The notes under the pieces: generated by a model
Database searches by the model: none
What the model saw: only the letters and a program-made list of their open reading frames with translations
Told to the model about the DNA's origin: nothing
Made by a program: the position numbers and the translations under genes
Shown here: positions 1 through 16,815 of the stretch, piece after piece
Layout: every line of letters starts with the position of its first letter
Position numbering within the stretch: the stretch's first letter is position 1
Source: Hypomesus transpacificus
Taxonomy: Eukaryota; Chordata; Actinopteri; Osmeriformes; Osmeridae
DNA length: 64,000 nt
Direction: 5' to 3'
Assembly: GCF_021917145.1 (NCBI RefSeq)
Contig: NW_025813698.1
Location: 472,501 to 536,500 of the forward strand

Positions 1-944
1 AGCAGCCATGAAGAGAGTGAAAGCACAGATAAGGGTGGCCTTAGACACAGGAAGCAAGTTTGTCTCTTGAAGTGTGAACAGAATGGCTCCATACAGGCTG
101 GCTTTAGTAGGGCTGGAGAGACAAATTAATACTGGGTTGATCCCAAAACTCACAGAAAACATCTGAGAGCACACTGATATTGCCTGCTTAAAGAGATAGT
201 TCACTCAATATTACTAATAACTTCACCTAATCTGTTGACATGAGCTGTGATTCAGTGTTTAATAAAAGGTTGCAGGGATGTCAGTCTTTGCTTCAGCATA
301 TACTAGTATGCAGTATACACAAATAGTTTTTGAACCCTACCTTTTCTTAAAAATACAGCCATTAATTCTAGCTGGGAGCAGCTTTTGTAACAAGCCATCT
401 CTAACACCGCATGCTTGTGCAGACAGCTGTAAATATCCAAGGCAACCATCAAGCCTAACGCCTTCAGGGGAAACACACTCACAATGACATGTTCAGGATT
501 TCATTGGTCTCAGGCTTCCACACACCACGCAGCAGTTGCTCAAAATTTGACATGAGAGCCACTCCTGACCCTGTGAGGGTATAAATAGAAAGTACAAATT
601 ATTAGGACAAAGGTCTGCCACTCGCTTCACTGGTCTTATCTGGGGTTTGCCTTTCTCGCCCCCCCATCCCCCCCTTTTAAAAAGTAGAACCATCACGAGG
701 CACAGGCTAATCTTTGCAGTTGTGATCATGGGAATTCCTGTTTTAAGATACCAACCTTTTACATAGCCTACAATCACCATGATGATCCAGCCGTGGTGGT
801 AAGCATGATGGGCATGGTGCACACCTGCTGCGATCTTACGAGTGCGAACCACTTCCTTCAGTGCCACCAACACCAGTTTGACAGGCAGGAAAGCCACACA
901 TTTGTAAAAGAGGTTCAATGGGCAGTAAAAGATGAGGTACCTGA

Positions 945-1007
<63 letters not shown>

Positions 1008-2820
1008 AGGAAAGAAAGAGGAAAAAATAGATATTGAAAGGGGGGGAAATTGTACTTAGCTACTTGTTTTCTAAATGTCTTGTGTTTTGCTACTTGTTTC
1101 AATGGAATTCACTCACAACTTTGAAAAGGAGCTTACCAGACAAATGAGGCAAGAAGGATGTGACTGTTGTGTTGGAAGTAGTCGAGGGGACAGCCTCCAA
1201 GCATGATGTCGGCTAAGATGTAGCTACCAAAGCAGTACAGCATAGCACAGAGCCAAGAGGCCACGGGGCTCTTGCGAGACACCTCCACTGACCCTGCAAA
1301 CCACAAATCCTGTTTGACTTTTGTACATCTAAACTCTTTGTGACACACAAGATGTTTTTTGTTGTTGACTGTGACATTTCATATGTACTATATTTTCTAG
1401 AAACTGTAGGTATTTACAGTTTATGTTCAACTAAACAGACCTCTTCACAATGTCTTATCATGATGGAAACCTGTCCAAGTCTATGTATTTTGGTTGAAGA
1501 GGACATATTGAATCTAGACAACTACTACAATACAAGTTTTACTATAACGGAACATCCCAGAGTAAATCTGGATCTATGAGTCACCACCCAATGTGCCAGA
1601 TCTGTGAGATCCCCAAGAACAGGTGGGATTTGGGGTCGAGGAATGATTAGCTGGAGGGCTGACAGAAAACTGATCTCAAGAAATGTGACCTAAAAATAAA
1701 TCTTGCTGTATTGCTTTTCTTGCCTCGCAACTGTCAGGTCTGGCTTTAACTTTGACCCGAACACCCCCCTTTATTCCAATCGATTAAATGGTTTTCATTA
1801 AACAGCTTGAACCAGGAAGTCTACTGAAAGAGACATATGCATGCAGAACTATAGCTAAGAGAATTTAAATCTGACATTTAAAACGGGCACTGGTCTGTTT
1901 GTGTGATTGGACACCTAGCTGGGAGCAACCCCTGGTTTGTTTCCTTTTACAAAAAAATGTGTAGTTTGGTACATAGATTTGAAACTTTTATCCATACATT
2001 TAATTTGATCAAGAATCCCTACATCTTAAAGTTCATGACCATTGGCTAATAGAGCACTTTCTTAAGATGCTCAACATTAACAAAAGTAAGAAAATATACA
2101 TAAACTCTAAAGACTAGGCTATAATATGATGTGGTCGGTGAACATGCATGCTCTGAAGCATGGCAAATGCCATAAAGCTCACTGACAGCTAAATAAAGAC
2201 ATTCTATTTATTGCTTGGTGGCCAAAGCTTTTGGTATGCACAGGCTTTCTCTCAGATTTCATTTCTGAGACTCCATCGATAAAATAAGGGGTTAAGTGTT
2301 AGAAAATGTGAGGCATTCAAGAAAGCTGATTAAGACGAATTATTGAGATGATTTATTTATGCGCAATCTTAATGGGGAAGTTAGATGAAAAGTTCCAACT
2401 TCAATATTTGGTCTTCAAATGAAACGTCAAAAGGCATCATTTGATATCAGATCTTGGCATCTTCACATATAGGTCAGATCGTTGGCTTGAGTGCATGAAT
2501 AGTTCTATTTGATTTAGAAGATTTCAGCACACAGGTTGTTGTCTGTTGATTTGGTCACGTATAAGTAGCTCATCCCATTTGTCCTAATTATCGACTACTT
2601 AAAATGTCTACATAAATGTAGGCTTCAGGCTTCATTAGCCTATTATTTTCATAAAAAGGTTAAATGACACAGAAAGAGATTAAATGTTCCACTAACCTGG
2701 TTCATACTTGAGGTACAGTATGGATACGATGTAATAAGCAACATCAAAAACTGGAAACATTCCCATTTTAGAAAAAGATTGGGCTAAATCGCCCAGATGC
2801 AGGCCTTCCAACATGTCCAT
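1..2820 (-). CDS. tmem38a: TRIC-A channel (trimeric intracellular cation channel A), 3' end cut
   Basis: TRIC-A is a monovalent cation channel of the sarco/endoplasmic reticulum that supplies counter-current during calcium release in excitable cells. Five coding exons are visible on the minus strand: 2820-2697, 1293-1137, 940-756, 570-483 and 112-1, all in phase, giving 222 residues. The human protein has about 299, so roughly the last 75 lie beyond base 1. Recognisable stretches are [11 protein letters not shown] (exon 1), VASWLCAML and FGSYILAD (exon 2), the family KEV motif in [19 protein letters not shown] (exon 3) and [11 protein letters not shown] (exon 4). VASWLCAML and the KEV context fit TMEM38A better than TMEM38B. 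The start ATG at 2820 is preceded by 1 kb shared head-to-head with smim7. The acceptor of exon 3 sits directly behind a (CT) microsatellite. Confidence 0.95.
951..1004. repeat. (GA)27 microsatellite in tmem38a intron 2
   Basis: Pure GA dinucleotide run on the plus strand, so CT on the tmem38a sense strand. It ends ten bases before the exon 3 boundary (acceptor AG at 942-941) and so forms that intron's polypyrimidine tract. Confidence 0.97.
1294..2696 (-). other. tmem38a intron 1
   Basis: AT-rich intron of about 1.4 kb. I see no second gene, RNA gene or recognisable mobile element in it. Confidence 0.8.
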
Positions 2821-3882
2821 GTTTCGTGATTTAAAATACTACCGCATGTATTTTTTTGACACTGCGCAATTAGAATGGCCCTTGCCCGGCGACTCGCCAC
2901 GACGTCCCCTGTCTTCACGAGTAAAAACTCTGACACTCTAGCCTTCCTATTAATACACCTCATCTGCACACCCTTATAATTTGTTCTCGTCCGAGCGTTT
3001 TTTCTGTGCCAACTGCTCTTTCCATCCATCAAGCTTGTCAACCGACTCTTCACATGCAGTCGGAAAGAGTCCGGTTTCAAATAATTAATTTACCATGAAA
3101 GTGGGAAACTGTATATCACCAATATTTCATTAAATATAACAAAGGTGTTCAGAATATAACAGGCAGCGTCGAGATGCGCATGTCCGTAGCGCAACTGATT
3201 GGCTTGCGTAGATCTGAATGTCGAGCGATAATACAATCTTGAATTGTAAAATGATCAGATATTGGGCTAATGCTGGGACAGCAACATCAACAAAATAAAT
3301 ACTTTAACTTTTCTATTAGGTTTATGTAAGGTGCAAGTAAAGGACAATTCCTAACCTATTAAAAAATACATAGGCCTATAAGATTAACAACAGTCATTTT
3401 GTTTTTTTGGAATCAGGTTAGATGAAATCTGAAATAACATGTATATATATTTCATGTATGCCCATATCTTTCATGTAGCTAATGTTTCATGTAGACTACT
3501 ATAACTAAGTTCTATCTTTGTTGTCCTCTTTGTCATATCCAGAGGTTATTTGGTCAATTAATGTTGTGTAATTTGTATGGTCATGTGGCACTCGAGTCGT
3601 GAACAAATGATTTGTTTACTCCGTTGGACGCCTAGGGCCGACAAAAATCGAACACGTTGTACTATTCTGATTTTACAAAACTGCACTTCCAGGAGGAATG
3701 TTTTTGCTGAACACATCGGCTTCCTCGTGTAACGCTAAGCCAGAATGGAAGGCTTAGAGGAGCACCAGAATACTGCACTCCTATTGGTCAAAGCAAAACA
3801 AACCCATCTGCTATTTGTCCATTTTTGACTATGTTTGCGTATACGGAAGTGCTGTTAAGTGTCAGGGTCTAATGGTGTCAAA
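2821..3882. promoter_or_regulatory. Divergent promoter region tmem38a / smim7
   Basis: The interval between the head-to-head start codons of tmem38a (minus) and smim7 (plus). It must hold both 5'UTRs and both promoters. I found no clear TATA box for either gene. No other gene is visible. Confidence 0.6.
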
Positions 3883-4719
<837 letters not shown>

Positions 4720-5349
4720 TCTCCTTTACTGACGAGGCTTTCCCAAAAGAGAGACGACACATCTAAATTACACATCTATGGTGGGGATTGGATATGCTAA
4801 ATCGTTCTGTACATTTTCCTGCTTCATTATTCCCTTGCCTGTTGCTTTGTAATATATCACAGTGCACACAAATATATTTGTGGAATTTGTATGTTTAGCC
4901 ATTTCCTGGACTTGTTATTTGTTACAACTCTGAATAGTCATTAATGCTAACAAAAGGAATGTTACGTTCCTTTTTGGCTTATTCACAGTCATATCCAAGT
5001 TCATACATTTTATATTTTGTCTTCACGTTCTGAACATAGTAGGATAATGACAATAATGACCTTCTCGTATTGTTTTAGCCTTTTCCCATGCAAAGGCTTA
5101 TGCAGTCAGACTTCATTGTATAGCCTAAATGCACCAAAGGATACTGTTGCGTTATCCATGGTCCAGTTTTGTATAATAAACTTTTACTCTGAAATCTATA
5201 TTCACTTCTGTCTTCATGTCAGCTTCCATTAAACGCCAAACTATTTTTTTGGTATAACATGTTCTGACGGAATTATGAGAGTCCCAATACATACTACGCT
5301 ACACGTGGAACATACATTTGTATTGCTCATCCAGTAATTGTATATCTTA

Positions 5350-5359
5350 AATAAATAAA
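5350..5359 (+). terminator. Overlapping AATAAA poly(A) signals of smim7
   Basis: Two overlapping AATAAA hexamers; another lies at 5175-5180. Either position would give a 3'UTR of about 0.5-0.65 kb. Confidence 0.6.
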
Positions 5360-6289
5360 AGTACTACCATGAGCTCTAGCTCATAGTACTGTGTTCATTG
5401 TGCTTTCAAGGCAGTTATGATGTGCGTGGTGCTTTTAGTAAATGCTTCTCTTATTCCTCACTAAGGTGACCGATAAAGCGTTATTTAAGTGTTCCATTGC
5501 AGTTTCTTCCTTAAAGGTAGGGGTGACGGAAGGAAACCTTGGCAAGTATTTAGTTAAGGACTGTCCAGTTTCCCAAAATGCTTTGAGAGACCGATTCACA
5601 AAAACATATAGAAAATTGGTTGCCAGGTTTGGCACAAAATAAAAAATGGTGAAAGACGTTAATGGATAAATCAAACCGTAGGCTACTAATGCACAAAACC
5701 CAACTTTCTCCGAGTCTGGACAAAAAATTGTAATGGCAAGATGCCAAACATAAAACATTATCGAATCATGGGTATCTTTATCTGATTTGTTCTAATAACC
5801 AGTTAAATGTAGCATCGCCTTGTCTGTTTACTAACAGCGCTACATGATAAGTATATCTCCGACGTAAAGTAATATATGTAAAAATGTAGATATATACATA
5901 TGTTAACGTTTTGAACTAACTGAACATGTCGGTAATGCTACCAATAAATGTATGGTACGTCCGGGGGTTTCAGACATTGTTCGCGGGATACTATACACAC
6001 AACCTGGCAACCTTGAGTGTGAGGGAGATACCGATGGTTGAGAAAGGCCAGACCGCAGGCTACTGCCGAGAAGGTAGCCGAACGCATGAGCGTTTGGAGA
6101 ATCTGTTTCTCTATATATCTTTATCACGCTGAACTTAACAACCGCATGAACTAACAAGTATGCGTCATGTAAACATGGGGCTTGATTTACGAGCGCATTA
6201 CCTGTCCTTAGGCCTTTAAGTGTCGACGGTCAACCACCCGTCTCTGTCTTTAGAATCTCCTGTCTACTGATCCGCGCCACTGCCAGGCA
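5360..6289. other. smim7 - med26 intergenic region
   Basis: Short ORFs on both strands here have no coding character that I recognise. The last part before 6290 should contain the med26 promoter and 5'UTR. Nothing else seen. Confidence 0.6.
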
Positions 6290-9200
6290 ATGACAGCGGC
6301 TACTGCAACTCCGCAGCAGATGAGAGACCGGCTGCTGCAGGCCATCGATGGCCAAAGCAATGTGAGTAGTGAGTAGTTGTGTGAGTCGTGTATGTTGCTG
6401 TCTAGCTTTGTCTTTTCTCTCACTCCCCACCATCATGTTTCTCGCAACGAGGTGTTGACTCAAAGTTAGCGGTGCTGTACTAGCAAGCACTACGCGCTGT
6501 ACTAGCAAGCACTATAACTCGCTGAGGTGAGCTAGCTAAGTTAGCTAGCTAGGCTAGCTGTAGCTAGTGCTAAGAAAGCTCTGGCTAACTAAATAATATT
6601 ACTGGCTTGCAAGGTAGACACCTAGCAGGAATAGTTTCTTGACAAGCTAATGATCCTTTAAGTTTATAAATGACTAACATTTGCTGTATAGCAACGTTAT
6701 TCTGGCTATTTAGCAGCAACAGTAATGTACTTTCTAACGGACTGTGAGCTTGAAAGCATGTAAGCTAAATTATGGCTAGCTAACGTTAGCTGCCGTGTCG
6801 CCATGGTCCTTGTTAGCCAATGATTAGCTAATGTTAACAGGCTAGTTGGTGCCACCTGCAAGGACCTGCCCGTCAACGACACTCCTCAGCACACCAAACA
6901 CATTTTGTGTATTATGTATCGGACAGAAAGCTCCTAAACGTATACATATATTCAAAATGAGGCAAGTGACTTCTGATAAAGCTGTCAATTGCTTTCGATG
7001 CTAAGCTAACTTGTTGGTTACATTCCTATCTAGCTTTGTAGTGTAACTGTTTACCCTTCCCCCAATATACTTTGGTATAGACACGGTACCATGTCTTAAG
7101 TATATTCAACACAGCTAGCTAGCCAGCAAACATTAAAAGAATACAGAGCATAAATCAAAGCGGTCTGAGTCATGCCTTAGTGGACATCCAGCTGTTTCAT
7201 GAAAATGTCGTTCTGACACTCCTGTCTCTTGATAAATATGTTTGACCTGTAAACTAAGATGGACATTTTAACGAAACAGATATCTTGCTTGATTTAGGGA
7301 TAGGACACACGTGAGAGCCCAATTGACCAAATGCATTTTGTGCAACTGCATAAGTCCTGACACCATCTCTGTTTTATCCGATACATGTTAGTAAAAGGCC
7401 TAGATCTTGCTAATTTAGTAAGAGGCATTGTGTATTGTGTGACATGATGTATTTAACAATGTTTGACTATAATTTCAGGCCTAAAACTAATTATTGAAAA
7501 TGGTATGAATGTTCAATTTGCATGTGTTGTCATATCGAGTCTGAAACTTCAATCGGTTGGCAAACCCAGCATGTGACAGCTGCACATCTGAAAGTTCATT
7601 CAAATTCTGCATGAACTCTTAACCTCAAAAGTTCTTGAACTGGGGGGTTTTGTAAAGCAATTGAAGTAATGCATAATTTTAACATGAGTCCTTGTGTATT
7701 TTCCAGCAGATCTGCAACATGGTGGCCGTCATGGAAGTCATCTCCTATTTGGAGAAATATCCCATTACCAAAGAAACACTGGAGGTAGGGCTCCAGTATG
7801 TTTGCTTTGTAAAGTGATTGTTTGTTAATTGTTGGGAGATTCAAAACCTTCTTTTGAAATTGTTTACAGGAAACCCGTCTAGGGAAACTAATCAATGACG
7901 TAAGGAAAAAGACGAAGGATGAGGACCTTGCCAAGCGGGCCAAGAAGCTTCTGCGCAACTGGCAAAAGTTGATTGAGCCAGGGCAGAGCGAGGTGTCATC
8001 TAAAGGGCACTCAAACATGCCAGGCTCTGCCAATGGTGGCACTTACCCCTGCCGAACAGACATCTCCCCTCCAGCTGCCACTCCACCATCAGGTAAAACG
8101 GTCCCAGAGCTCAAGAACAGAAACGACTTCAACAACTGTTACTCCCCCAAAACTGAGAAGTCAGCTAACCGAAAACGGAAAGGGGAGCAGAGGGACGGAC
8201 AGCACTTGCCAGTGAAAATTCCAAAAACAACTGCCAATGACAAAGTGCACAACTCCTCACGACCAACCAATGGAATCATAGGTGGGCCGGAGGCTTTTAC
8301 GGACATGTTCGATGTTCCGTCGGACAAAGATATTGTCGCTGAGCATCTTGAGAGCGACAGACTAAACAAAATCCCTGTCAATGCTGTCAAACCTCACCCC
8401 AGTTCACAAGGACTTGGCAAACCTCCTAGCACTTCCGCCTTGCTGAAAGCAGCAGTGTTGCAGCAGCAGGCCAGATTGGAGCAGGCTGCCTCGGGAGGAG
8501 GGCATTGCCAACCCAAGAGTCCTCGTTCCTCCTCGCATAGTCCTCGAACTTCCAAGCAAGAGTTGGTTGCAAGGCAACCTGCACTCTCTGCGCCCAAAGT
8601 ATCAACCCTTTCAAGTCCTACTCAGAGCACCACGTTTTCTGGGATGGGGTCCTCTCCTTTGCCTTCTCCACAGCCTTTAACCCAGAGTGTCCAGGTATCA
8701 CACCCAGATAGGCCTCCCGTTGCCGAGTCCTCCTTTCACTGGGAAGGACTGGCAGACTCAGACCCACACCTTCAGCACAGCAATCGCATATCTAGCTCTC
8801 CTGTAGAGACTCTGCACAACTCCAAATCCTTGTCACTTAGCAAAGGGGTTAAAATTGAAGATGATGATTCTGTGAACATCACAGGGAAGAAAAAAAGAAA
8901 TAAATATAGGCCTAGAGACTACACTGTAAACTTAGACGGGCAGCCCACGGAAGAGAGCACAAAACCAGTCAGGTTAAAAGACCGAAGACTTACATTTGAC
9001 CCTGTAACGGGGCAGATCAAACCATTATCCCACAAAGAGTCCTACCAGGAGTCAGAGGTCACACCAGCGCCTGTTCCTCTAGAGCCTCACAGGACCGAAA
9101 CGCCTAAGCCAAGCCCCTGTCCACAGAATCTCCCTGTTACCCCTAGTCCCTTTCAACAGACCAACTGGAAAGAGTTGTCGAGGAACGAAATTATCCAGTC

Positions 9201-9540
9201 CTACCTTAACCGACAAAGCAATGTGCTTACGTCCTCTGGGGCTCAAACCCCTGGGGCACACTTTTTCATGACGGAGTACTTAAAACAAGAGGAAGATCAT
9301 GTGAAAGAGGCCAGGAAAAAGCATACGTTGGCACCGACTATCCCAGATGCACAGTTACCTGGGGTCGACAGAGAGGTTACAAGTGAAGACCTTGTCAGAA
9401 TACACAAAGAGCACTGGCCTGGGGTTAATGGATGCTATGACACTAAGGACAAGTGGTATAATTGGACAGAGTGCATATCCTTAGACCCACATGGGGATGA
9501 GAGCAAGTTGAACATACTACCATACATCTGTCTGGACTGA
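6290..9540 (+). CDS. med26: Mediator complex subunit 26
   Basis: MED26 is a nuclear Mediator subunit whose N-terminal TFIIS/LW domain is known to bind TAF7 and the ELL/EAF elongation machinery, helping hand RNA polymerase II from initiation to elongation. Three exons: 6290-6361, 7710-7784 and 7870-9540, giving 605 residues (human 600). Residues 1-90 form the helical LW domain, with QQMRDRLLQAI, EKYPITKETLEETRLGKLI and AKRAKKLLRNWQKLIEP. A long Ser/Pro-rich low-complexity middle follows. The conserved C-terminal part includes YRPRDYTVNLDGQ, LTFDPVTGQIKPL, NWKELSRNEIIQSYL and the Mediator-docking end ISLDPHGDESKLNILPY, finishing CLD. The start context is GCAATGA. Exon 2 has a tandem NAGNAG acceptor. 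Confidence 0.96.
6474..6514. repeat. Two-copy 22-bp tandem duplication in med26 intron 1
   Basis: A 19-base block beginning GCTGTACTAGC at 6474 recurs at 6496 after a 3-base spacer. Confidence 0.85.
6510..7130. other. GCTAGC/TTAGC motif cluster in med26 intron 1
   Basis: Dense GCTAGC, GTTAGC and GCTAAC words, strongest at 6525-6560 and 6775-6845 with further copies near 7000-7010 and 7112-7122, inside the 1.35 kb first intron (6362-7709). Nothing else is recognised in this intron. Confidence 0.65.
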
Positions 9541-10284
9541 GAGTTCCTTTCTAAAGGGCGGGAACTAAGTAGCCTCCATGAGTACCTCAACGAGAGAGCA
9601 AGGTTAAGACTATGCAAAGGCAAGTTTTCAGGTAGAGAAACCAGATGTGGTCACTCCTTTGCTGCACTCCTTTGTTGATGTTAGAGAGGCTTCGGGAAGT
9701 AGGCCACCAGTAAAGGTAGTGACAGATCAGTGTTGGGTGGGAGGCAGCTCGGCTGTGGGAATCACAGTTCTCTCATTTCCTTTTGTGTGACATGGGTTAG
9801 GCTATGCATTATCTGCCAATGTTTAAAGGTGCCTAGTAACTTGAAGTAAGCAATGTGTTTTGGCGGGTACAGTACAATCTGGCAAGTGAAACAGAACGGT
9901 GTGGTTACCATGTATGAACTTATTTATCTTGACTTTTTCTTCTTCTCTTTGTTTGTTACATACATGTGCAGAAATGTAATTGAGAAAGAGATCCATTTAC
10001 TTAGCTCTGCTTGTTGGAAATGGTTAACCTGTGTTCTGCACAAATTTTTTGATTTCTTCCTGCAGTATTATCATTCCATACTGCCATACTGTTTTCTTGC
10101 CCCGTGGCCTGAACACCACATTAAAACATCCTGAAAAATTACTTTTGGAAATGTGATCTAGAAGCAGCATTTTCCTTTTCTTTGCCTTTTCCCACTCATG
10201 TTTTTAGTTTGTAAAATATGAATTGAAAGGCAACACAGATAATGCTATACAACATTGCAACTTTGTACTGTGAGGAAAACTAAA

Positions 10285-10290
10285 AATAAA
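10285..10290 (+). terminator. AATAAA poly(A) signal of med26
   Basis: About 745 nt after the stop codon. A second AATAAA at 10477 runs into an A tract. Between the stop and this signal I see only 3'UTR sequence. Confidence 0.6.
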
Positions 10291-11059
10291 TTGTTTATAT
10301 GCTGGAAATATACTTGTTACCATTCCTTTAGATATTGTTTGCCTTATGGAAACCTATGTTTTCCCTAAAACAGAGCCTTAGTGAATGTACAGAAATTAGC
10401 CTTTCATATTCTGTTGAATGCAGAAGAGAAAATATTTGCTACTTAGTCCTTCAATTGGACATGTTGGTATGTGTTAATAAAAAAAAAATGCAGAAATTGT
10501 GAGAATGTCTTCAGTGCACTTCATATGTATTTTGGTTATCACTCATGTATCTCAATGTTCTATCCATGTTTGTCCACTGTTTAGTACTTTCATATTGAAA
10601 GAAAATATGTAACATTTCTCAGGTGTGCCTTAGGTATGTAGGCTGTCTATCATAACATGCAGGTGAGAAACACTCCTTCCATGAGAAACCAGTCAACAAA
10701 CGAAGAACTGCAAGGAGGCTTAACCCTTTCTGAAACTAATTGAAACTGAAATTCTCCCCCAAAAGCATGATGGGGGTCAGACAAAATTGTGTACGTAACA
10801 CACTAACTTCCCGCATGACCGTCCACACACAAAAAAATGCAAACTCAACTGCATCTAATACTATTGACTTTATATGTAAATATAACGCGTAATATAGGCC
10901 ACAAATATGTTTTCCGTCTAACTAGACTTTTGTTTACTGGGCTGGTACATATCTAGTCGGCAAGTGACGCAACCATCCAATCTAATCGACGTAGCCTACG
11001 TTGCTCCACGTCTCAGTCCTGGCCTCACCGCCTCACAGCCGGTGACTCCAAACTGGAAG
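10291..11059. promoter_or_regulatory. med26 - slc35e1 intergenic region and slc35e1 promoter
   Basis: No gene seen. The reading frame upstream of 11060 stays open but has only a GTG, not an ATG, so it is probably 5'UTR. Confidence 0.5.
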
Positions 11060-14308
<3,249 letters not shown>

Positions 14309-16599
14309 GTTGTGTTGTCCTCTCCGCCCTCCATGGACTTTGTGTGTTGCGTTGTCCTGGAAACCTTCTACAAACCGTCGTCAGAGAAAAGTAGTGCTGT
14401 TTTATTATTTTTTTTACAGATTTTCTGCAATTCATTGTTTTTTTGTTTTTTTCAGATCACAAAGTTATCTAGTAATGAACTCAGTTTAGGAGGTTTAGAA
14501 ATACTTGACAGGTTTTGTTTATGGAGTGAACCATTACTTTTTTTTTGTCTGTTTGCAAAGGAAGGGATGTTTTTCTTGTTATTACTGTGAGAGCTCTTAA
14601 TATGTGGGAATGATTGTGTTTACACCCACAATGACAGTTTCAGAACGAATATGTTGTTCTTAACATATACTGTGTATCAAAGACGCTGAATATCCATGTG
14701 CATACTGTTTTGTGAATCCGTCTTGACTTCAATTGCCCCAACCATGACCCAAGAATCTCAATGCTGCTGAAATGTCAGTACCCCTGCATTTCTGTCCAAA
14801 TATGAATTAATAATCTTGGTAGGATGTTTGCTGGTGTACTGAAATGTAGGCCTATGTAATAGTAATGAGGATTTTATGGAAAGCACTTGTTCCACTAATT
14901 ATATCAGTTTGCTAGTCCAATGCTACAAAAGTAGATGGGCAAAATGTTTTTTACATAAGATGTACTCTGAGTACATCTTGCGCATTGATTTGATAACCAT
15001 GTTCTGTCCCTTTATTTTTAGTTACATTGCTGGACTGCAGAATAGTGTGGGATAGGCCCGACTAGGTCAAATAATTGCTACAGGAATTCCCAGCTCTTAT
15101 ATAATGCTGGCTATTCCCTGGAGAGGCCACACATATTCTCACTGTTGTCTGTGATTCTATCACGTAAGAGCATTAAAAGTATGTAACTATTTATAGACGC
15201 GTCATAATCCTAATTAAGTTAATGCATGTGATTCATTTTTCTTGCCAATCTTCAGTGAACATCAATGCTGTGTTTATGTGCAACTTTAGATTGAAATGGC
15301 CTCATAGGCTTAACCCTGATTGCTTATTTTCTCTCTTGAAGATTTTCCCACTCTGTTGTCATTGTCACAGTCTAAACTATTTGTTGGGTTTGTTTATTTG
15401 AATGTGTTGTGAAATATATTTGTGCAATTTGATCGATCATAGTTTAATTTATGTTGCTCCCACCAGAAGGAGAAGGCCTAATTGTATGTATTGCAATACA
15501 CATTTGACAACTTTGTTTGGGCTTTAACAAACTTGTCTGGGAACAATTTTTTTATTTATGATGTTTAATTTGCACATAAACTGTTCACATCTACCGTTTT
15601 GTTCACCGTGTACTGCATAGTACATGTTTGTTTGCACATACACTGATCTCTTCAAACATTTGTGCCAGGGGATGCTTTTGAGGAAAAATAGTTTTTCCTG
15701 TACAAAGACTAAAACCAGATTAAATATGAAATAAATGTGTCAAGGTGAATTATTCATTGAGATCTGCAGTCTGAATCTAACCGGTAAAATGGTCTGAAGT
15801 TTTGGAAACCATATCAGTTTGTGGCCTGTTTAGACACTGCTGTCATTGTGGGAAGGCAATTGGTCTAGTTGTCCTTTTGGGCATTGAAGTTGGATTTGTT
15901 TGGTTGTTTTTTTTGTTAACTTTTTTTTGTACTTTAATCATGAGAATTAATTTTTTTAGCGTTTTTGAAATAGCAGTCATTTAGAAATGCACTTCTTCTA
16001 AGCCTATACACCTCGAGTTAAATAACTAGATTTTGCGTTGGTATCATTACTTGAAACTTGGTCAGATTAATTGAAAACACTTAAACTAGGAATTTACTTT
16101 GTCACTCTTTTAATTGGGTTTGTTTAGATTTCACTGTTGTCTTGACTTGCCAAATGAAAAGAACTGATCTACCTGAATGAAATGCAGAACATTTAGGTTT
16201 TTATTTGACTCATTTTGATTTATTTTTTCATGCAGTAGCACAGTGTTGAACACAATGTGCATTGTGTTTAGTTGAACTTGTACAGTAACATTATTGTCAT
16301 CTTGAGCTAAAGTTATCTTCAGCTAGGTAAGAAAGGTTGATAGTTTTTTGGGGACTTGTCTAAGATGCCATTTACTGGAATGTACATTTGGAAGCCTGGT
16401 GGTTTGCTTTGTAAAAGTTGTATAAATTCAATTTTGTGTGTTAAAGGATCTTGAGAAACTGAATTTTTATTGAAACAAGGTTTATAGATTTTTATTTATG
16501 TTGTCTAGGTACAGAACATTTACAAAGGTGCAGCTACATATGCACGGTCTCCGTCTGCTTTGGTTTAGTAAATACTATTTTTAAATGTCATAAAATAAA
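14309..16599 (+). other. Long AU-rich 3'UTR of slc35e1
   Basis: About 2.3 kb of T-rich sequence with several ATTTA words. An internal AATAAA lies near 15729 and the last at 16594-16599. The short frames inside are hydrophobic only because of poly(T), and none resembles a gene. Confidence 0.6.
16594..16599 (+). terminator. AATAAA poly(A) signal of slc35e1
   Basis: Last good plus-strand signal before the convergent receptor gene. The receptor's stop codon is only about 220 bases away, and candidate minus-strand signals lie at 16784-16789 (ATTAAA) and 16466-16471, so the two 3' ends may overlap. Confidence 0.55.
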
Positions 16600-16815
16600 T
16601 GCATTGTGAAAACTTACAGCTGACTTGTCTATCATTTAAAGTAATGTGACAAAATGCGCCCCTTTTTTCATTTAACAGCGCTCTACCTCTTGAGAACAGC
16701 ACGCATCCCTTCACTCAACCCCCACACCTGAAATAAGAAACGGAACCAACATATGTTTAACTGACATTTAATTTAAGTGACTATTTAATGGAGTGTCACT
16801 GTTGAATAGATCAGT

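Noticed and set aside
113-162. Upstream acceptor that would lengthen tmem38a exon 5
   Set aside because: Only the acceptor ending at 113 keeps the frame from exon 4 and restores the family sequence FPTKASLYG.
493-918. 141-residue minus-strand frame taken as one tmem38a exon
   Set aside because: It runs through the donor at 755-754. The real exons are 940-756 and 570-483.
5435-5758. Overlapping frames on both strands
   Set aside because: No recognisable domain, no exon-like boundaries and no promoter; likely chance.
10964-11059. N-terminal extension of slc35e1
   Set aside because: The frame is open but begins at GTG and contains no ATG before 11060, where the family start MAA lies.
14312-15984. 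Phe/Leu-rich frames after slc35e1
   Set aside because: Products of poly(T) in the long 3'UTR.
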